64,000 bases of DNA, taken from contig OX453282.1 in the NCBI GenBank assembly GCA_949710005.1, positions 20,496,725 through 20,560,724 of the forward strand, read 5' to 3'. The translations under genes were made by a program, and so were the position numbers. Source of the stretch: Ricordea florida (taxonomy: Eukaryota > Cnidaria > Anthozoa > Corallimorpharia > Ricordeidae). How positions within the stretch are numbered: position 1 is the first letter of the stretch; each line of letters begins with the position of its first letter. This document shows, piece after piece, positions 28,874-39,610 of the stretch. Below the pieces are notes generated by a model. The model had not been told where the DNA came from. It was given only the letters and a program-made list of their open reading frames with translations, and did no database searches.

Positions 28874-29279
28874 GTGCGCGCTGTTTGCCAACCATTGATA
28901 TTAAAATTACATTGGCAATTAGAAATGTCACAAGTCCGGTTTAAGCGTCCGACTATTCATATGATAATTGAAAGATTACCAATTAAGAATCTCACGACTC
29001 TTTTGTTTCACGTTACCCAATTGAATTGGTGTAAAGTTAAGAATTTCGATCCTACAGCGCGCATAAAAGGCGGAGAATGCAACATCAAAATTCATTCCAT
29101 CTCTTATCGCACGAGAGGAAAACGGCAAAGAGTACGAGAAATTCAGAAAGAATCCAACTTCTACGACGATGTCTTTATCAGTTGTCTGTATTGTTTGTTA
29201 TGCACCTGTTCGACCTAGGCAAGAGGCCTTACAGTGTGAAGGTTGTAGTCGATGGAACCATCGAACATGCAATACTGGT
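28874..29279 (+). pseudogene. MULE protein exon with PHD-like Cys/His segment, frameshifted
   Basis: The frame from 28874 reads to KESNFYDDVFIS and then shifts. In the next frame a Cys-rich part follows, CIVCYAPVRPRQEALQCEGC and SRWNHRTC. It ends at a good donor (ACTG|GTAAGT, about 29280). The C-x2-C...C-x2-C...H-R-x-C spacing is PHD/RING-like. One lost base near 29173 breaks the frame. Confidence 0.6.
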
Positions 29280-29371
29280 AAGTATATATTTTGAAGTGAT
29301 GTTGTTTTGTTTTCTTTATTTGAAGAAAACAGATAGGTAACTTGTAGTTTTTTTTACTACGTATCACGAGG

Positions 29372-30011
29372 CAAGTTTACCGTGATGCTGTGAGAGATAG
29401 AAAAGACATCGACTGGTCTTGTTCTATGTGCGAACAAGTCGGCGTTTCTTTGCAGCCCAACGCCGAGAGAACAAGAATCGAGAACATGTCTGCTGAAATT
29501 CCTCTACAACACCAGGGAAACCACCCGGAGTCATCCGTAGAAGAACCAATTGTTGATACCACACCGTATGAGAGTATGTACCAGCACAACAGTATACAAA
29601 GCCCAGAAAATTACCTACCCGGAGTCGTCCTTAGTAGAGCCAAGCGTTCATCAGGTTGATCAGCAGTCATCCGACAACATACCGTATCAGATAACGTACC
29701 AGATAGTCGAACAATCGACGAAAAGGGGACCACCGAAACTGGTTGACAGCAGGGGCTTCACTTACAACGTGCAGAGACGACGTGGAGGAGTAGTTGACTG
29801 GCCGAAGATAAATCCATGCCGAGCTACCATTCTCCAACGCGGGATTGACGACTTCAGACCAGGAAGCCACCGCCTTAACCACCAAGCGCATGTTGGCGCA
29901 GACTTGGCAGCCAAAGTCACCCAACAAGTGAAAGAAAATGCTGCGCTGGATTTCTTTAAGCCGGCCTCTGCGATTGTTGATGAGGTAAGTATACATTCCT
30001 ATGTGTTATAA
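29372..30011 (+). pseudogene. MULE protein exon with FLYWCH-like zinc finger, frameshifted
   Basis: The reading RDRKDIDWSCSMCEQ completes the PHD-like part. After a Ser/Glu-rich linker the frame shifts near 29620 and continues as KLVDSRGFTYNVQRRRGGVV, then NPCRATI and LNHQAHVGAD, a FLYWCH-like C...C...H-x-H pattern with the first aromatic positions partly changed. It ends at a donor-like VDEV|GTAAGT near 29982. No DDE core follows before the right TIR. Confidence 0.6.
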
Positions 30012-30635
30012 CTGAATTAAATGGTACTATCCTCAACTGAGTACAACCCTCAAAAATGTTCATTTTTTCACATGTGCAGGTGATGAAGGAAATTCTCGTC
30101 ATTCACAGTGGGACTTTCGTTCGGGCAACATAACTCGAGAATTCGCGTGAAATCACGCGCGCTATATGAAGAGTTTCAAAACACGACGTTTCAGTCCGAA
30201 GCTTATATTTCATAAAACAACGTATATTTACAAGAATTAAGTTGCAGCGAAACGACCGGTCCTTTGCAACGAATCGACTTTTGTATGTAGCGAAATGACC
30301 TCGATATGCAGCGAAACGACTAGTAGCGAAACGACTTTGTAGCGAAACGTCCGTACACCGTAGAAGTTTCCGGTTATCGATCATTGCCCTTTTCTAATGA
30401 TTCAAACATCTTTTACATTATAGAGTTTACAATTGCAAAATTAGGGAAAAGTTTGCATTTTGAAATCAGAAATACAACTAGCTGAAGAGTGCTGGGATTA
30501 ATACAGCACTCTTCAGTGCTGTATTAGTTGAATCTATGTATCTTGTATGTAACTAGTAACAAAATTGAATTGAATTGAATCTATGTAACATGTATCTTGT
30601 TCAGTTGTAAAGAACAACTGAACAAGACGCATGCG

Positions 30636-30956
30636 TTATCTTCTTACGGTTTCGCACAGATCTCGAAGATGACGGCTCCTGGGAGCCTTGTTTCCTCCAA
30701 ATAGTTGGAACAGAGCCTGCACGAAGTGTTCGTTGAGAACTTTCGAATGTAGGCTTCTCTCGAAGCAATCTTCTCTGAAATGTTCATAGCAAACCATGAA
30801 TCGTCCTTGAGGATTGAAATTTGCTCGATGCGTTCTCACGAATCTTGCCCAATTGTCGCGTGCACTCTTGTTTTTAGGACTAATTTGCACTGAAATTCCA
30901 GCCTCAAGATTAGGAGTATTGCTGCATCCTTGGACGACACATCGGCAGCCTGGCAT
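30636..30956 (-). CDS. THAP-type zinc-finger ORF, probably transposon-derived
   Basis: The 106-aa ORF begins MPGCRCVVQGCSN and contains W-A-R-F, a basic THRANFNPQGRF stretch and CYEHFREDCFE. This fits the THAP C2CH pattern (C-x2-4-C...C-x2-H with F-x-x-x-C-F after it). THAP domains bind DNA and are common at the N-terminus of transposases. The ORF stops soon after the domain. It is antisense to the host gene in an intron, so it is probably a transposon remnant, but the domain itself is open. Confidence 0.65.
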   Translation of the reverse strand: MPGCRCVVQGCSNTPNLEAGISVQISPKNKSARDNWARFVRTHRANFNPQGRFMVCYEHFREDCFERSLHSKVLNEHFVQALFQLFGGNKAPRSRHLRDLCETVRR

Positions 30957-33495
30957 TTTCTTTAGGCTTCCGCACGAATAACGGTAAGCTGCAAGTTTCT
31001 TAGCTTTCCCCTATTAGTCTACTATGAAAATTAGCCACGTGAGTTTTGAAAGAGGCGAATCTGACGTCATTTCCGCTAACTACAATGGAGGACAAAAATC
31101 CTTGGGACAGTTATGGAAAACCTTGTTTCCACATCCTTAACTTATCAAATAATCAGATGTAGGGTAATATGCACTTCTCTAACCACGTGGATACCAAGAG
31201 TGTCCCTTCCCTCCCCCCTCCAAACAATGTTGGGATGACAGAACAGGCTAAGGTGTACAGAGCTGCACAAACTGCAACATTGCTTTGGGGGGAGGGGGAA
31301 AGGAAGAGAAATTGATTCATAGCGTGTTAATCGTCCCAAGAGTTTTGTTGTAGCTTCCCCATTGTAGCTTCGAAGCCCCTTGCTACGCGGTTGGAACAGA
31401 CTTCAGTAATGGCGGACGAAAAACATCGGAAAATACGCTCCGAAAAAACAGACTTTCCTTGCTCTGATCGGAAAACGGTTTGGACTGGTAAAAAAGCCCA
31501 ATACGAGGTTTCGAAAAATGGAATTTTATTAAAGTTCGAAAATCTGATCTTGGTGGCACTTTAAGGCATCCTCAAAAGAACTAAGAGACGAATATCATAA
31601 CGATACCGTAGATTACGCAAATGCAATTTATAAGTCAGTCCTCACTGTATTTTGACCAACGTAAATAACTACATAAAGCCTATCGTCCAACCACAGAGCC
31701 AAGAAACAGAAAAGTACATTGTCCACTTGCTTTGCATGAAAGGCTAAAAGCCTAAACACCCTTTTTCGAATATGGGACAAATTTTGGATTCAGCAATATA
31801 CTGCTAGCGTTTATTTTTTACAAAGTTACAGCAAGGGGTTAACAAAATTCTCGGCCATTATTGTAATGAGCAACGCGAAATGTATATCCATTATATCAGC
31901 TTTTCGCTTAGAATTGTGTATCTCTGCTTTTACTGAAATTTCGCTGTTGTTTGTAAGCCGTTTTAAAGTGCGAGCTTTTCGCCTGAAGTTTTGTATGTAA
32001 TATATCCAAAACGAGTGCGAGTGTTTCATCAGGGACTCCAAACACCGAGAAACAGATGAAAGCACGACGTCGAAGGCAGAGTGCTTTTATTCTGGCTCAC
32101 CATTACGTAGCTGTGTGGTCTGCTCTGATTGGTGCATTTCGATCCTGCTATTGTTCCTGCTTGCCGTGTCTTCTTTAGGGGTCCGCTGGCTTGCCGCGTG
32201 TTTGTTGTTATGTTTCATGGTCGTCGGCATCCACGCCTCTGTTGGGGTGCAGTCTTATGTGAATTGCCTCTTTCACCTTCCTCGTATACCAGTGGTTATC
32301 ACGATCAATAAACTTGAACTCGTTCCAAAGCGGCTTGTGTCTTGAAGTATTTTTCTTGTGTTAATTTGCTTTTGATGCATTAATCTTGATGTCCAATGAG
32401 AAGACAGATGAAAACCCTGCGTAGGTTTGATAGGTGATCCAAAACACGTGTTGTTTTCATGTGTGTTTTCATTTAGTATCAAAAGTCATACACGTGACGA
32501 ATTTGGCCATGTTTTATTGGCTACCGAACTTACGAATTATAAATTACTTTTAGAAGTAATATACCAAAAAGGGGTGAGAGTGTCTTATCAGCGGCTCCAA
32601 ACACCGAGAAACAGATGAAAGCACGATGCCGAAGGCCGAGGGCTTTTATTGTTTTAAGGTGTTTGGATGGAACCCCTGACAAAATACAAAGCACGAGTTT
32701 TTGAGATGATTTCTCAAACGAAACAATAAAATAACATGCAGTGATACATTTTTTGGCTAGCCCTCGCCAAATAAAAGAACAATAACTTATGCAGCGATGC
32801 AATCTTGCCGTTTTCTGTAACCTTAGGTCAGCATACATAATTAATTATTTTGGTGTAGTTGGCGTCTGATCATGAGTTAAAAAAGGCAAGATTTAGGGAG
32901 CCGAAAACGGTTTACGAAGAACGCGAGTTAGTCGAAAAAACTATTCCCTAGTCAACCTAATACAAGAACAAATGAGCGGAAACAATTTTTGGGAGGTCAA
33001 GAAGCGATTTTCGATTGCAGTGGACGTTTCATGGACTTCGAACTACAGAAATTTCAAGCCTTGAGTGCAGACATTGCTGAAATGGATACACTGAGGTTTT
33101 GGTTGTCCAAATACGTGGAAGAGAAAAATGGATCAGAAAATATTACCATGAAGATTCATTAAAATTGAATGTCTTGATTAGTATTTTGATCAGTTTTTGA
33201 ACTAACTTGGGCTTCTCTTGGTCTTTATTTTTATTGGGTATCAAGATACATGCACCCGATCAAAATGGGGCACTTCGATTGGCTAATAACCTTATAAATT
33301 ATTAATGAGTTTGAGAACTATATATATATCTTGTCAGTTCTATATAATTTTAGTCTCAAAGGTCTTAACGTTTTAGATTTACAAAGGGCTTGTTTTCTAA
33401 CAATGATTAGGCTGGAGAAATTATATATTTGTCTACTTAGTAATTTATATTGTTTGACTTTACTATTAATATACGACTTATCTTCTTGTCAACAG

Positions 33496-33801
33496 CGCCA
33501 CTTCGTATTCTCGATAACAGCTTGCCTAAAACCGTTTTCTGCAAAACAAACTCAATTTGCTCCATATTCTGCTACGTTGATAGCGATAAGACAGTCACCT
33601 ACACTTGGACAAAAAATGGCCAGTCCCTGTCTGGCAGCAACGTCAGAATAATTAATAACGCTGTTGTCGTCACTCCTCAAGGAGAGGAGGATTATGGGAT
33701 TTATGTGTGTCATGCAACCAGACGGGTGAATTATCATATGACAGCCGACAGTGCGGGGGACCTATCATATGAGATCTACTTGAGAGAAATTGATTGCAAA
33801 G
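33496..33801 (+). CDS. Host receptor gene: Ig-like domain exon (GC donor)
   Basis: Acceptor AACAG ends at 33495. The exon encodes an Ig-like module: CSIFCYVDSDKTVTYTWTKN with the first Cys and core Trp, then GEEDYGIYVCHATR with the D-x-G-x-Y-x-C signature. It begins and ends in phase 1. The donor is AAAG|GCAAGT at 33802, a GC donor in the best-known GC-AG context. It lies between the FN3 array and the transmembrane exon, giving a membrane-proximal Ig domain. Confidence 0.83.
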
Positions 33802-34513
33802 GCAAGTAACGTTTAACCTTATTTCCAATGAAAACATGAAGTATGCTAGTTTTTTTTTTGGGGGGGACCTTGTTCGTTTATTTTTATTGAGCGTAATTTG
33901 TATATGTAATCCCATGATTTTGAATGCAATTCGAAATAAATAAGCAGAAGTCATTTTTTCAAGGACCATAAAAAATTCCTCGAGTGCTTATTTGTTCCAA
34001 ATTGCACTCAAAATAGTTTCAGTACTTGTTAAAAATATGCCTGTAAAAATTTTATTTCAAATTTCTGCTCTGAATTTCAGCTTTTTGCACTCATTTTCAA
34101 CTTTCTGCTGTGTTTAGGATTAGCCAATCAGCGCATTTAAATGTTTCCATGTATATCATTAAGTGGTCAATATTGCTTTGCTCTAAAATTATGTCTTAAG
34201 TCCGCAACCGTTCTGAGAGTAATGTCTAACAGGTTTAATCTCTGCTGTAATGATTACGATGGTGCTAAGAATATTCCTAAGCTATTTAGATGTTATCATC
34301 CATTTGCAACAATGTTAAAACATTAATGAAGTTATTACTGTACCTATATGAAAACTTTACTGTCTCGTGATTTCGGAAATTAATGCTAAAATTACTCTGT
34401 CTATTATAAGGCAAATACATGTGGCGTTTTGCTTTAATGTTTTCCAGTCAGTTTCCATGAAGTAGTTTCAAATGAGTCATTTTGCGTTTCACCTGTGTTT
34501 GATTTTCGTTTAG

Positions 34514-34926
34514 GTAATAGCATCCTTTTTGGGGTGGTAATTGGTCTGTCCTTTCTGCTTCTTGTTGTGTTTATTGTCATCGTTGGGATGATATTCCGAC
34601 TAAGAAAAAGCCCATCAAAAAGTAACCCGACCAACGCTGGAAAACACCTTGACAAGAATAAAATAGCCTGCGATGCACAGCAGTTAGACCAAGCTACAAA
34701 TATGGAACTCTGTCCAAGGCCTGCCTGGTCAGCGCAACAGTCAGCGAGTTCTGCTGAATACCAAACATTACGGAAAGACAACAAGGACCCTGAATACTAC
34801 CAACTGGGATCAAATTTTAATAGGGATAAAGAAAAGAGGGAAGTTTACTACAACGTGGGATCCAGTGTTAGTAAGAAGGAAGAAAAAGGGGAAATTTACG
34901 AGGGGGTCGGATATGCAACGGCCTAA
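34514..34926 (+). CDS. Host receptor gene: transmembrane helix and tyrosine-rich cytoplasmic tail (last exon)
   Basis: After acceptor TTTAG (34513) the reading is GNSILFGVVIGLSFLLLVVF then IVIVGMIFRLRKS, a typical transmembrane helix with basic stop-transfer residues. The tail of about 100 residues has four Tyr motifs (AEYQTL, EYYQLG, VYYNVG, IYEGVG) and ends YATA with a TAA. Such spacing suggests phosphotyrosine docking sites, so the protein may be a signalling or adhesion receptor without its own kinase or phosphatase. The gene family cannot be named from this part. Confidence 0.82.
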
Positions 34927-37905
34927 CTATCTTACGATCAAACTCCTCGAGTCAAATTCGAACTCCAAGAACGATTTTAATTAAATACGAAATTCTTAAG
35001 GATTAAATTTTTCAAAGAAAAGCCTCATAGCTACTTCTCCATCCGTGATTCATATGTCTAAATTGACTAAGTCTGAAGGTGATACAACTGGGATAATATC
35101 GGCCATTGGTCTTGAAAGTGCGGCCGCACAAGCGCAGATAGCTCATTCAAAGCCAAATTACACACCAAATGATTAAAGAACTCCGTAAGGAATGATTTTT
35201 CCAAAGGAAACAGGCGAGGCTTTTCGTCCATAAGAAACACGTTGTTTAAGCATCACTTAAAGGGAACAAGTGCTATTGTAGTCTATACAGTGTCGGCATA
35301 TCGTTTCTCGTACTGTACACTGAGTGAGATTGTTGTAGAAACAAGATTTATATATTACTTAAATATTAACATATAGAGTTTTTAAATTGGTACCTTAAAG
35401 ACTTTGCTACAACCAATACATTAGAGCACAGAGTTTTATAACACGCCTAAGTATTATATAGGATGGGTTAAACAAGCAAACACTGAAAAGTAGAGATGCC
35501 CATCTTAATCATATGCCGTTCTACTGGCGATTAAAGAAAAAGCATTTCAAGGCCAACCCTGGTGTGCATGATGGTCTCGTATTTGCACTTGATTAGTGCC
35601 TATAAGCACTCTAAAATCAGATTAAAGTTATTCAGCGCCAGTACCGGTCAGCGGTACTTGGTTTTGCACGTGACTTTCCTCGTCCTACTTCACGATCCGG
35701 CATCTTCTTTTCTGTTGTACCATTCTCGTTCAGTTTAGTTTCGCGGGATCAAAGCCATTCATCCTCACGGTTCGTGCCTTGGTTCTTCTAGTTAGCTACC
35801 TCAACTGGGGCAGCATACACTAAAAAGTGAAAAGTTCACAGAGAAGTTAGTTTATTTCATGCAGAAATTCGGGACCTGCTGTAGATAGAAAGACAGAAAT
35901 GAGTAAAATTATTGTATAAAGATAAATAGATAGCAATTAGTGAATTATTGTAAAGTTAAGGGGAAACCTGCAGTCTGATTCTTATGGAAACGTAGCACCA
36001 GCTCTTAGTTGGGCTTGGTTTCTATTGATGTTAGATTGGCTTTTAATGGGTGCTTGATATCCTCTAACCAAAGGCAATGCTATGAAAGAAGCAATTAGTT
36101 GCAAAGAATGTAATTTTTCATCCAAGTAAGTTATTTTTATATTGCATCAAGAATATTTTATACGGTCACTAGTTAATGTCAACAGCAATTTGTATTTGTT
36201 TTTCCTTGAACGTTTTCCATCGTACAAAGCTCAAAGTTCCACCCTTCCACAAATGACTAAAATATTTGTAGAGAAAATAATGGTGTATTTACTGCAGAGT
36301 TTTTATTTTTGATACCTCTCAGAGAGAGGGTTTGTTAGAATAAAGTATACGAAATGAATTAAAGATCTTAACGATGCCAATTTATTGATAATTGAGTTGT
36401 ATACATCCTAACAGTCCTTTTTGTATAAGTCTTTCAGTAAACTCATTACATAAAATTATTACAGGCATTTTGACCTCACTTTTCATTTAAGCTGCTGTTT
36501 ATTCCAATACCTTCCACGCAGTCATTATTGCCTTCCATCCATCGAAAAAAATCCTATCAAAATTCTCGCTTTCTACGTGCATGCAAAGTATTGAAAGATT
36601 CTCAAGTTTCTGTTTTTTTCTCAACATCTTCAGATTTTTTAAAGATTTTTGATAAAAAAATTATACGATTGTGACAGTCTTTTACAAATTTCACTTTGTC
36701 GCTGATGACCTCTCTCATTTGAACCAAAGGCAATGCTTTGATGGCCATAATTATGTCACTTAACTCTTGCAGAGTTGATCATGAGTGACATAATTATGTG
36801 AACCGGTAAAATCACTGCAAAATTGTTATTAAGGTTAATTATTATTTTTAAGTGGTAATAAAGAGTCTTCGTGTCGGCCAATACACCGATTGCAAAACAT
36901 GGCGACGAGGGCACCCTAGTGAGGCTGTCCAGTAACAACCGTTGCTAAGGCCGTCTGTAGCAAGGATTCTAAGACTTGTTGAAGCATAACTCTAGAAAAG
37001 GACATGAACAAACGACGCCACATATTCAATTTGCAATCAGAAAGTCGAGAGAAAAATAAAACGAACGGCAAAGATGCATAAAATTTTATTTCAGAAACAT
37101 GAGAGACCCTTTTTTTGAAGGCTGAAGAAGAAGAAGAAGTTGCCTGAATTCGCCCACATACCATGCTCTTCGCTGGCCTGTACATTTTCAGGTTGCAGAA
37201 AAAAGAAAACATACAGTGGAGATGAACGAGGAATTTCAATGATGTATGATGACACGATCCGTTTATCGCCACGATACATTTACATAACAATGAAAAAGCA
37301 AACACTACTATAGTTAAAGCACTGACCTTCGAAGCACTTCAGTTGAGTATTTAGAATATCTGGGTCCTAATTTTTACCTAAGCGGTTTTTTTCTTTGATG
37401 TCTTCAGAGTAAAAACTGAAAGATACACTTGAAAAGTTCTACACAGGTTCATTAGGAAAACAGAACCGCTTAGCCCTTAGCAACGGTTGCTACTGAACAA
37501 TCATCTATAACAATCAAAACATTTTAATAAACATATGATCTAATTTAAAAAATGGCATCAAAACAGAGTCACTTATCTTAATGATTTACTTAAGGAAAAT
37601 TCACTTAAAGCTTACTTATCGTACGACAGCTTTCGACAAACTTTCTAACTAAAAGCTCCTTTCACTACATACTACGATTAAATTAGCCCGATTCCACCGA
37701 GTTCGAAACGTGAATTTATATCCACAGGTATAATAACTGAAAATGAAAATTTGTTTCAAGTTGATGTCTCTCCCTAAAAATATTTCAACTCGTTCCGTTT
37801 ATGCAACAATCATTTGTAGACACTTACTTTCAACCTCCTGCTGCTGAACCAAGATTATTAGGCTATGATTTCTCCGAAGATTGTCTTAAAAATGTTTATA
37901 ATCCC
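34927..37905. other. 3' flank of the receptor gene and intergenic DNA
   Basis: This includes the likely 3'UTR after 34926. No gene is seen. A 15-bp stem palindrome lies at 36746-36798. Confidence 0.55.
36746..36798. repeat. Perfect 15-bp inverted repeat
   Basis: CATAATTATGTCACT (36746-36760) and AGTGACATAATTATG (36784-36798), with an inner AACTC/GAGTT pair. Confidence 0.75.
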
Positions 37906-38287
37906 CGACCGGCTAGCTCAGTTGGTAGAGCACCGGACTAGTGTGCGGGAGGTCGCGGGTTCAAACCCCGGCCGGAACAACACTCAGGGTCTTTAAATAG
38001 CTGAGTAGAAAGTGCTGCCTGTGTAATGACATCTGCAAATGGTTAGACTTTCTAGTCTTCTCGGATAAGGACGATAAACCGTAGGCCCCGTCTCACAGCT
38101 CTTTATAATTAATTTGTAAATGTGGGACATAAAAGAATAGCACTGTTCGAAAAGAGTAAGGCGTGTTCCCGGTGTCATGGTCTAGCTGACTCGTGCAGTA
38201 ATTGGTCTGGTTGTAATGCGCATATGATTGTGCACACAGAATATGCGCAATGGAAATAGAGTATATTATTATTAATATTATTATTAG
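37906..38287 (+). mobile_element. tRNA-derived SINE
   Basis: The tRNA-like head GACCGGCTAGCTCAGTTGG contains box A, and GCGGGTTCAAACCCCGGCC contains box B. It is followed by an unrelated body and ends near 38264-38287 in an ATT-rich tail. The head lacks a clean tRNA cloverleaf anticodon arm, so it is a SINE and not a functional tRNA gene. Confidence 0.8.
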
Positions 38288-39319
38288 TTTGTAACTAGGC
38301 TTGAAGCGAGACTTCAAATTTTCCAATTTAAAATAGTCCGCAATATACTTCCAACTATGAGCTCCTTTTTCTTATTAAGCTATGTCAACCCGAAACTTCT
38401 AACTTATGTAAAATGCAAACACAAACATTGCGTCACTTTTTCTACCTGTGTCCTGTAATTTCCAAATTTTGGACTGTATTTCAAACTTGGAAGTTTGAAA
38501 ATCATCGAACCAACATTTCTCTTACCGAACAATACAACCTTTTTGGTTGATATGACAACGTCACAAAATCTAAAATCATTTCAAATTACGTCAAGTATTA
38601 TATGTTTTGCACATCCCAGGAATCCAATGATGTACCCTTTGATGGCTTTCCTTTTTTTTTCTAAAAATCAAGATAGATACTCTTCAACAAAGAGCAGTTA
38701 AAAAAAACTGACAATTTCAATCAAAAATGGAAAGACTTTATTTGAGCGCTTTTCTTTAATTATTTCTTTTGTACATCGTACCCTTTTCTTTTTACGACAA
38801 ACTATAATAGCTTTCTTATTTGCGTTTTTTGGAATGTTTTTATTTTGTTGAATTGTTACACAAATAAAGATACTCAAAAAAATAATAATAAAGAAATTAA
38901 TAGGTCGTTAATTACGTTGGCGGTGTTAAAAGTTCGCCTTTTACGCCACTATAGTCTTGTTTCTTAAACTGCAGTTTGCTTTGTTTTAAGTCGATGTTAA
39001 TTCCCATAGAATACCATGATCTTGAAGCAACCTTAAACAAAATGGTCTGGCGCCACCTTACATTGCGGACTTATTTAATGTTACCAATTCTCAGTATCAT
39101 CTAAGATATTCTGATTTCGTCATTCTCAAATTTCGGACTGTTGCCTATGGCAAACACAGCATGACGTATTTAGGCCCTGTCATTTGATCCAGACTCAACA
39201 AAACTATTCGATTGTATGAATTGCTGGACACTTTTGAAATGCGCATCAAAAAGGATAATTTCAAAATTCTGATAACAATACTTGTAAAGACTGTTTTTTA
39301 GGTAGCAACTAACAATTGA

Positions 39320-39568
39320 TTCCTCGCGAAGCGAGGTTACTAATCGTGTCGCCTTCGGTCAGACCACCTGGCTCGCAAGCCCGAGTAAATCGAGCCGAGA
39401 GTTTTTATATATGTATATATATTTATATAGGAATGAAAGAGGAACAGCGAACTTCTCACATGAGGTTTAATACTGTAGACGTTTCGCCCATTCGGGCTTC
39501 TTCAGTACAGTATGTTAACAAGATTAAAAAGATTACAAATACTTGGAATATATATATACTTGTATATA

Positions 39569-39610
<42 letters not shown>

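Larger units (their letters stand above)
28467..30359 (+). mobile_element. Mutator-like (MULE) DNA transposon, defective
   Basis: This 1.9-kb element is flanked by the 8-bp direct repeat GTAGAAGT (28459-28466 and 30360-30367). Inverted ends start GGT-T/G-TACGG and then hold several copies of GTCGTTTCGCT; the right end has one more copy. Inside, on the + strand, are a PHD-like Cys/His segment and a FLYWCH-like segment as in MULE proteins. There is no transposase catalytic core, and the frame is broken more than once. The family call rests on the FLYWCH/PHD-like parts plus the duplication length. Confidence 0.75.
26019..33495. other. Long intron with nested transposons and repeats
   Basis: This stretch holds a P2X7-like fragment (about 26796-27011), a MULE (28467-30359) and an antisense THAP ORF (30636-30956). 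It also has related repeat blocks near 32021-32100 and 32578-32650 (both with CACCGAGAAACAGATGAAAG). The open frame at 26062-26487 is low-complexity Pro/His-rich and looks non-coding. No receptor exon was seen inside. Confidence 0.65.

Noticed and set aside
37906..37980. tRNA gene
   Set aside because: Box A and B are clear but the anticodon arm does not fold well, and the sequence continues into a SINE body with a simple-repeat tail.
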